IMG/VR virus record: IMGVR_UViG_3300046808_000775
Span: 1 to 38,515 of that record
Length of the DNA: 38,515 nt
Reading direction: 5' to 3' (one strand)
Origin: a virus
Part shown: positions 35,116 through 38,515 of the stretch, in pieces
How positions within the stretch are numbered: the stretch's first letter is position 1
Layout: every line of letters begins with the position of its first letter
Notes under the pieces: generated by a model
Told to the model about the DNA's origin: nothing
What the model saw: the letters and a program-made list of their open reading frames with translations, nothing else
Database searches by the model: none
Made by a program: the position numbers and the translations under genes

Positions 35116-35478
35116 ATGAACAAAGTATTCTTAATTGATATTGACGGAACAATATGCGATGACATTAAAAATGAAGAAAGTCATTTGTTCCCATACGCTA
35201 AAGTTTATGACAACGCTTTAAAAATCATAAACAAGTGGTATGAAGATGGTAATGTTATAACTTTTTTCACAGCAAGAGAATCAAAAGACCGCGCCGTTAC
35301 AGAAAAATGGTTGAGTGATCACGGTTTCAAGTATCACGGATTAGTGATGGATAAACCGCGCATCAAAGACGGACAAGAATACGTGTGGATTGACAACAGA
35401 AAAGTTAGAGCCATTACGTACTTAGGTACTTGGTCTGAACTAAAAGAAGTAGATGCTAAAATTCAAACATTCCAATGA
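35116..35478 (+). CDS. HAD-superfamily phosphatase-like protein (120 aa)
   Basis: Start at ATG 35116 (MNKVFLIDIDGTICDD); a frame open from 35065 runs through the tRNA. Motif I is D8-I-D10-G-T. Motif II is FFTARESKD (about 50-58, Thr 52). A Lys in MDKPRIKDG (K80) and the acidic motif IDNRK (about 92-96) complete the HAD active site. The small size and the GFKYHGLVMDKPR segment match the phage HAD group often labelled phosphoheptose-isomerase-like or nucleotidase-like. The substrate is unknown. It overlaps the next gene by 4 nt. Confidence 0.82.
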   Translation: MNKVFLIDIDGTICDDIKNEESHLFPYAKVYDNALKIINKWYEDGNVITFFTARESKDRAVTEKWLSDHGFKYHGLVMDKPRIKDGQEYVWIDNRKVRAITYLGTWSELKEVDAKIQTFQ

Positions 35479-35735
35479 CAAAATACACTAACAGATATAA
35501 AGACGAGTTCACATTTGAAAAGAACGAGAACGGCAACATCGACTGGAAGGGAGACTTCAAGTACACGCGCTACGGGTGGAATGATGACGACAAGATTATA
35601 TTTGTTGACCCGAGCGGCGGACCATTTATATCCTTGGGCACTAATATGTCGTTGTATTTACTAGAAGGAATTGTTAATGGATTCGTTGAACACGACGACT
35701 ATTGGGAGATTCTAATTGAGGATAATGTGCAATGA
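35475..35735 (+). CDS. Hypothetical protein (86 aa)
   Basis: Starts MTKYTNRYKDEFTFEKNENG. A polar beta-rich protein (WKGDFKYTRYGWNDDDKIIF) with VDPSGGPFISLGTNMSLYLL and an acidic end (DYWEILIEDNVQ). It is coupled to the HAD gene upstream and the 103-aa gene downstream by 4-nt overlaps, forming a three-gene unit. No family recognised. Confidence 0.65.
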   Translation: MTKYTNRYKDEFTFEKNENGNIDWKGDFKYTRYGWNDDDKIIFVDPSGGPFISLGTNMSLYLLEGIVNGFVEHDDYWEILIEDNVQ

Positions 35736-36043
35736 AACGACTAACCAGACAACAAAAGAAAGACAAGGCAATGATTGACATCGTCAATAAGATGTTTGAG
35801 ATTGCTGGACACGACGTAACCTACGACGACATCGTGGGCGTAGACGAGTGGTGGCAGAAGTACACTATGACTGTTGCTCAGGGCGAACAACTTGAGGAGT
35901 GGGGCAAGAAGTACCTTATGCGTGAACTCAAGATGCGAGCAGCTTACTCAGAGAAAGAAATGATGTGGTTCAATGTGACGTGGGGGCTGAAGTATTCAGA
36001 CTTTGACGAACACATTAAATCAAAAATTAAAACGCAACGATAA
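35732..36043 (+). CDS. Hypothetical helical phage protein (103 aa)
   Basis: Starts MKRLTRQQKKDKAMIDIVNK. It continues with AGHDVTYDDIVGVDEWWQKY, TMTVAQGEQLEEWGKKYLMR and a Trp/Phe-rich C-terminus (MMWFNVTWGLKYSDF). The helical pattern with repeated Trp and a K-rich start recalls small proteins in other uncultured phages, but I know no function. It is followed 2 nt later by the structured element at 36046. Confidence 0.65.
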   Translation: MKRLTRQQKKDKAMIDIVNKMFEIAGHDVTYDDIVGVDEWWQKYTMTVAQGEQLEEWGKKYLMRELKMRAAYSEKEMMWFNVTWGLKYSDFDEHIKSKIKTQR

Positions 36044-36045
36044 AC

Positions 36046-36175
36046 GAGGGGGTGGTCAGTAACGCTGTAGTTAGCACACCATTGATAAAGGTGACTATAC
36101 TGAAAAAAGGTTTAGACTAAGTATAGATGAAACCAAACTAACCAGTAACCTTGAGAGACCCGAAGCCACTCCCTC
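36046..36175 (+). ncRNA. Candidate structured RNA with pseudoknot potential
   Basis: The outer stem pairs GAGGGGGTGG (36046-36055) with CCACTCCCTC (36166-36175): 10 bp, one G-T. Inside are a TAAC/GTTA hairpin (36060-36073), a CACC/GGTG hairpin (36077-36093), and the interleaved pairings CTATACT (36095-36101) with AGTATAG (36120-36126) and GGTTT (36109-36113) with AAACC (36130-36134), a pseudoknot order. It lies in a gene-free 159-nt gap before the 54-aa gene. No known RNA family is recognised. Confidence 0.55.
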
Positions 36176-36202
36176 TATTTTAACACCTTTAGCGAGCGAC
36201 AA

Positions 36203-36367
36203 ATGAAAATAGAACTTCAACCATACTGGCACACCTGCGGAGACGGATGTTGTGATGAATACGGATACAACGTACTTGTAGACGGAAAGATAATTGGGTC
36301 TATCGGAGAGGATGCTCAAGAGTTAGCAGAACTATTAAATGAAACCTTTAAAACAAAAGAGAAATAA
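36203..36367 (+). CDS. Small Cys-rich phage protein (54 aa)
   Basis: ATG 36203 to TAA 36365-36367. It encodes MKIELQPYWHTCGDGCCDEY then GYNVLVDGKIIGSIGEDAQE and LAELLNETFKTKEK. The W-x-x-C-G-D-G-C-C-x-x-Y-G pattern followed by a strand and a short acidic helix appears in many small phage proteins. The three clustered Cys with His could bind zinc. Function unknown. It follows the structured element at 36046-36175. Confidence 0.75.
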   Translation: MKIELQPYWHTCGDGCCDEYGYNVLVDGKIIGSIGEDAQELAELLNETFKTKEK

Positions 36368-36373
36368 TAAAAT

Positions 36374-36503
36374 AGTCAGGTGGCGAGATGGTAGACGCTT
36401 GTCATACTGGATTGGGTAGTTAGGACAGACACCCGACTGGAAGGTATGGCAGATTGCACAACAGTCCAAAATGCAAATACAGGTTCGAATCCTGTCCTGG
36501 CTA
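36374..36503 (+). tRNA. Oversized tRNA-like element (130 nt), Leu-type D-arm
   Basis: Acceptor AGTCAGG (36374-36380) pairs with CCTGGCT (36496-36502, one T-G). The D-arm GCGAGATGGTAGACGC (36383-36398) is typical of tRNA-Leu, and the T-arm ACAGG-TTCGAAT-CCTGT is perfect. In place of a 17-nt anticodon arm there is a long branched arm: GTCATACT pairs with GGTATGGC (8 bp), enclosing TTGGGT/ACCCGA. A TTGCA/TGCAA variable-arm-like hairpin follows. No anticodon can be assigned. It may contain an insertion or be a tRNA mimic. The discriminator A is at 36503 and no CCA is encoded. Confidence 0.6.
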
Positions 36504-36556
36504 CAACCGAGAAGCCCGATGCGGTTAAATGATGGCATACTTTAAATCTAATTCAA

Positions 36557-36745
36557 ATGAAAAAAGGAACATTAGTCTGGGTACTTGCTGAAGTAAGCGA
36601 GTACCAAGCAACTAACACTGATGAGGATACTATCATTGTAGAGCCGCAAGGAACGAAGGCATTGCCTTACTACGCTCCTGCTGAGGTGGTCATAAGGCTC
36701 ACGGATGATGAGATTTGCGACCTAGAGATGAAAGAAATTATTTAA
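36557..36745 (+). CDS. Hypothetical small protein (62 aa)
   Basis: Starts MKKGTLVWVLAEVSEYQATN. A beta-strand-rich acidic protein (TDEDTIIVEPQGTKALPYYA) ending in a helix with DDEICDLEMKEII. It could be a small barrel of the SH3 kind given the GTLVWVLAE start. It is followed by the repeated leader AACACCAACGAGAAATGAA, whose start codon begins the next gene. Function unknown. Confidence 0.6.
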   Translation: MKKGTLVWVLAEVSEYQATNTDEDTIIVEPQGTKALPYYAPAEVVIRLTDDEICDLEMKEII

Positions 36746-36762
36746 CACCAACGAGAAATGAA
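36744..36762 (+). repeat. Translation-initiation repeat, copy 1
   Basis: AACACCAACGAGAAATGAA ends in the start codon of the 48-aa gene (ATG 36758). Near-identical copies precede the genes at 37096 and 37490. Confidence 0.75.
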
Positions 36763-36904
36763 AACACCAATAGAAATGCTGAATGCTATAATCCAAATGC
36801 AAGAAGCGAACTATGGTCGTGGAAGCGATACCCATATGGCATTAAATGAGCTTGCTAAAGAAGCAAAGGAAGTGGTAAAATCTTACACAGAAAACGAGAA
36901 ATGA
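36758..36904 (+). CDS. Small helical protein (48 aa)
   Basis: ATG 36758 to TGA 36902-36904. It encodes MKTPIEMLNAIIQMQEANYG then RGSDTHMALNELAKEAKEVV and KSYTENEK. Two helices separated by YGRGSD, with a leader shared with the genes at 37096 and 37490. The 3' end overlaps the membrane protein gene by 4 nt. Function unknown. Confidence 0.6.
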   Translation: MKTPIEMLNAIIQMQEANYGRGSDTHMALNELAKEAKEVVKSYTENEK

Positions 36905-37083
36905 AAAACTACTTTTCACGATTGAAGAATCACGCAGGGTTACCGATTGCTATTGGTATTGCGTTATTCTTTTTTGCTTACTCATATCCTACCAAACCTT
37001 TGGCTGACAGTATTGCTTTGGGATTGTTTTGCAGTTCGCCAATATGGTTAACGGTATTGATTTCAAACTTTTTTAATGACTAA
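36901..37083 (+). CDS. Small membrane protein with two helices (60 aa)
   Basis: Starts MKNYFSRLKNHAGLPIAIGI. Hydrophobic segments at ~13-29 (GLPIAIGIALFFFAYSY) and ~36-56 (SIALGLFCSSPIWLTVLIS) suggest two membrane helices joined by a short loop (PTKPLAD). It is coupled by a 4-nt overlap to the previous gene and ends before the second repeated leader. Function unknown. Confidence 0.65.
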   Translation: MKNYFSRLKNHAGLPIAIGIALFFFAYSYPTKPLADSIALGLFCSSPIWLTVLISNFFND

Positions 37084-37100
37084 CACCAACAAGAAATGAA
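37082..37100 (+). repeat. Translation-initiation repeat, copy 2
   Basis: AACACCAACAAGAAATGAA, one base different from copies 1 and 3, ends in the start codon of the gene at 37096. Confidence 0.75.
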
Positions 37101-37287
37101 AACACAAACACATCAAGAGTTAATATCTATTGCAGATAAACTCTACCGAGAGCAAAACCCAACGGGAACTATGTGTACACCCAATAGTGTATATATAACC
37201 GTGCTTGAAAAGTGGTACCCTAAATATGTAGAATCTAAAAGCGAATTAGATTTCTATGACTACTGCTATAAAACCTACGACAAATGA
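37096..37287 (+). CDS. Hypothetical small protein (63 aa)
   Basis: Starts MKTQTHQELISIADKLYREQ. Helical N-terminus, a Cys and Tyr-rich middle (NPTGTMCTPNSVYITVLEKW) and an acidic/aromatic C-terminus (ELDFYDYCYKTYDK). It uses the second repeated leader and is coupled to the 69-aa gene by an ATGA overlap. Function unknown. Confidence 0.6.
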   Translation: MKTQTHQELISIADKLYREQNPTGTMCTPNSVYITVLEKWYPKYVESKSELDFYDYCYKTYDK

Positions 37288-37493
37288 AACAGACAGCAGT
37301 AGAGTGGCAACACATCGAGTTATCAAAATTTCTTTATGGAAAATCAGAATTTACAGACGCAAATGATATTCTAATTAAAGCCAAAGAAATGGAGCAGGAG
37401 CAAATGATTGATTGGTATGCTACTGGGCAGGCAGATACAGTAAATATGTATGAGCAACACCTCAAAAAAAACTCTAACACCAACGAGAAATGA
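37284..37493 (+). CDS. Small conserved phage protein (69 aa)
   Basis: Starts MKQTAVEWQHIELSKFLYGK. The TAVEW start, FTDANDILIKAKEMEQEQMI and DWYATGQAD are a pattern (T-A-V-E-W-x-x-x-x-L ... F-x-x-A-K-E-M-E-x-x-Q-I-x-x-A-Y) very common in Bacteroidota phages and prophages; function unknown. Its last codons (SNTNEK) are encoded by the third repeated leader of the next gene, so the leader is also coding sequence. Confidence 0.8.
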   Translation: MKQTAVEWQHIELSKFLYGKSEFTDANDILIKAKEMEQEQMIDWYATGQADTVNMYEQHLKKNSNTNEK

Positions 37494-37494
37494 A
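37476..37494 (+). repeat. Translation-initiation repeat, copy 3, inside a coding region
   Basis: AACACCAACGAGAAATGAA lies at the 3' end of the 69-aa gene and carries the start codon of the next gene (ATG 37490), so the same bases serve as C-terminal codons and as a leader. Confidence 0.75.
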
Positions 37495-37636
37495 TTGGAA
37501 AATAAAATTCAGAACTGACATCCACGACCTGTGGATATTCCCTGCCGTAAACATATGGCGACTTGGCGGCACAAGTGGTCGTTGGGCGATTGGAATTTAC
37601 TTCTTGTGTTTCTCAATACAACGGCTACCTGAATGA
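37490..37636 (+). CDS. Small basic protein with hydrophobic end (48 aa)
   Basis: ATG 37490 to TGA 37634-37636. It encodes MNWKIKFRTDIHDLWIFPAV then NIWRLGGTSGRWAIGIYFLC and FSIQRLPE. It is Trp-rich with a hydrophobic C-terminal segment (WAIGIYFLCFSI) that may contact the membrane. It overlaps both neighbours by 4 nt. Function unknown. Confidence 0.6.
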   Translation: MNWKIKFRTDIHDLWIFPAVNIWRLGGTSGRWAIGIYFLCFSIQRLPE

Positions 37637-37812
37637 GAACAGAAGAAGAAAAGTGGGCTCTGATAAAAAAGTTGGTGTACGATAAGATTCGTCATACATT
37701 CCACTCCAACAGCGTTCAGTTTCTAAACAAACAGCAGTGCGATCAGGTCGCTGACTTTATCGTAGAGCTGTCAAAAAATGAAACCCAACTCGGAGAAAAT
37801 CCGAATAACTAA
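37633..37812 (+). CDS. Small helical protein (59 aa)
   Basis: ATG 37633 to TAA 37810-37812. It encodes MRTEEEKWALIKKLVYDKIR then HTFHSNSVQFLNKQQCDQVA and DFIVELSKNETQLGENPNN. Mostly helical, with one Cys. The gap to the next gene is 13 nt. Function unknown. Confidence 0.6.
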   Translation: MRTEEEKWALIKKLVYDKIRHTFHSNSVQFLNKQQCDQVADFIVELSKNETQLGENPNN

Positions 37813-37825
37813 ACAAAACCTAACA

Positions 37826-38014
37826 ATGAAAACATCAAACAAATATCCAAGCGTTGGATTCTCTGGATTCCTAACCATTTTATTTATTGCCCTAAAGCTT
37901 ACCGGATACATCACTTGGTCTTGGTGGTGGGTATTGTCTCCAATGCCAATTCAATTTGCTGCTGGGGTAGTACTTATAGCTACTGGTGTCATTCTTCAAA
38001 GAGTATGGAAATGA
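37826..38014 (+). CDS. Small membrane protein of the phage 'Fragile-X-F' type (62 aa)
   Basis: I use the ATG at 37826 (MKTSNKYPSVGFSGFLTILF) because an upstream start at 37778 would overlap the 59-aa gene. The core LTILFIALKLTGYITWSWWW then VLSPMPIQFAAGVVL is a widely seen phage membrane protein, often labelled 'transmembrane Fragile-X-F protein', with the LKLTGxIxWSWWWVLxP motif. Two membrane helices. The function is not established. The start of the next gene overlaps its stop (ATGA). Confidence 0.82.
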   Translation: MKTSNKYPSVGFSGFLTILFIALKLTGYITWSWWWVLSPMPIQFAAGVVLIATGVILQRVWK

Positions 38015-38319
38015 AAATCACATCAGGAAAATACGTTGACCAGTTTGCTATCGGTGTAACGTGGTTACGATACCCAAACGTAGCTTGGTCTATCATCTTT
38101 GACTTAGGTCTATGGTACGTAGAAGTGTCAAGCGACTTCAAGGATAATGCTGATTGGAATCCATACGGATTAGAGAACAGCATTAGATGCGATAGGTGCG
38201 GCTCACCAAATGAGGTGTACAGAAAGATTTTACAAAACAGTCCAACTAAAGATGAATGGGTGTGTGCCGAGTGCCTACGTTATGAAGATTATATAAATAG
38301 TCTTAACGATGAAAAATGA
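38011..38319 (+). CDS. Zinc-ribbon protein (102 aa)
   Basis: ATG 38011, coupled to the previous stop by ATGA. The N-terminal region is a hydrophobic beta segment (VDQFAIGVTWLRYPNVAWSI, FDLGLWYVEVSSDF). The C-terminus holds a CxxC pair (RCDRCGSPNEV) and a second CxxC (VCAECLRYED), about 25 residues apart, a zinc ribbon. Such ribbons mediate nucleic-acid or protein contacts. Function unknown. Confidence 0.7.
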   Translation: MKITSGKYVDQFAIGVTWLRYPNVAWSIIFDLGLWYVEVSSDFKDNADWNPYGLENSIRCDRCGSPNEVYRKILQNSPTKDEWVCAECLRYEDYINSLNDEK

Positions 38320-38452
38320 GAAAATAATAATTGAGCAATACAGAAAAGCTAAGTACAACCGCAATGTTTGTAAATATAGGGGTCTTACTGAAGAAACAGC
38401 GTATTGGAATGGTTATATAAAAGCTTTAAGTTTAATAGTAGAAACACAATGA
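38309..38452 (+). CDS. Small basic protein (47 aa)
   Basis: ATG 38309 to TGA 38450-38452. It encodes MKNEKIIIEQYRKAKYNRNV then CKYRGLTEETAYWNGYIKAL and SLIVETQ. A small helical protein that overlaps the zinc-ribbon gene by 11 nt and the next gene by 4 nt. Function unknown. Confidence 0.6.
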   Translation: MKNEKIIIEQYRKAKYNRNVCKYRGLTEETAYWNGYIKALSLIVETQ

Positions 38453-38515
38453 AACTAGATATAGAAACGATAGAATATTCTAAACAATATATTGATTCTG
38501 TTTCTAGAGAGTTAA
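38449..38515 (+). CDS. Start of an early protein, cut by the right window edge
   Basis: ATG 38449, coupled to the previous stop by ATGA. It encodes MKLDIETIEYSKQYIDSVSR and then EL before the window ends. The frame has no stop here. Too short to identify. Confidence 0.5.
   Translation, partial: MKLDIETIEYSKQYIDSVSREL

Noticed and set aside
36335-36538. A 67-codon minus-strand frame across the tRNA-like element
   Set aside because: It is antisense to a strongly tRNA-like sequence and has no supporting features.
1-38515. CRISPR arrays, insertion sequences, integrase and attachment sites
   Set aside because: I saw no regularly spaced direct repeats with unique spacers, no transposase or integrase ORF, and no paired att-like repeats; the GTGACAWT array has only two units.

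Overview
The window is part of a tailed double-stranded DNA phage genome, most likely infecting a member of the Bacteroidota. The reasons are: (1) the phage sigma factor starts with the N-terminal signature typical of Bacteroidota RpoD (MRQLKI..ITKRES); (2) almost no start codon has a Shine-Dalgarno sequence, and leaders are A/T-rich instead; (3) two late intergenic sites match the Bacteroidota -7 element TAnnTTTG. The terminase, portal, capsid and neck proteins look like those of Bacteroidota podovirus-type and crAss-like phages and related uncultured aquatic phages. That family placement is from memory of the protein signatures, not from a search. Both window ends cut through genes, so the genome is longer than this window.

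Layout. Positions 1-26850 are transcribed leftward and hold the late genes. Read in transcription order (right to left) they are: small basic proteins (26850-26489); a lysis block with two lipoproteins that also have a C-terminal membrane segment, a holin-like protein, two single-pass membrane coiled-coil proteins and an M15 peptidase (26492-24486); two tiny ORFs; a complete GroEL/GroES pair (24209-22382); a winged-helix-like protein and a small HExxH protein; a low-complexity SPAKM-containing protein; five tail-fibre proteins, two ending in S74 intramolecular chaperone domains (20195-11226); then the head module: small proteins, putative TerS, TerL, portal, scaffold-like protein, major capsid protein, and neck/adaptor proteins running off the left edge.

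Positions 26851-27094 are the divergent control region. From 27095 to the right edge everything is rightward and looks early: about 30 small ORFs, mostly unknown. It opens with three tandem paralogous single-gene cassettes, each with the same promoter-like pair (GCTATACAC, 22 nt, GATAAT), its own ORF and its own strong terminator; a fourth cassette shares the promoter. Weaker versions of the promoter recur up to position 33600, and the region contains an RpoD-like sigma factor whose -35-reading helix is altered. Further right are a tRNA-Arg(TCT), two abnormal tRNA-like elements, a HAD-family phosphatase and a train of tiny overlapping genes, several sharing a repeated translation-initiation leader.

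Several non-coding segments carry structure that the genes do not explain: a six-copy GTGACAWT array with two hairpins (28395-28579), an RNA-like element closed by a 12-bp stem (29449-29530), a pseudoknot-capable element (36046-36175) and a 130-nt tRNA-like element (36374-36503). These, with the promoter cassettes, are the best candidates for something undescribed.
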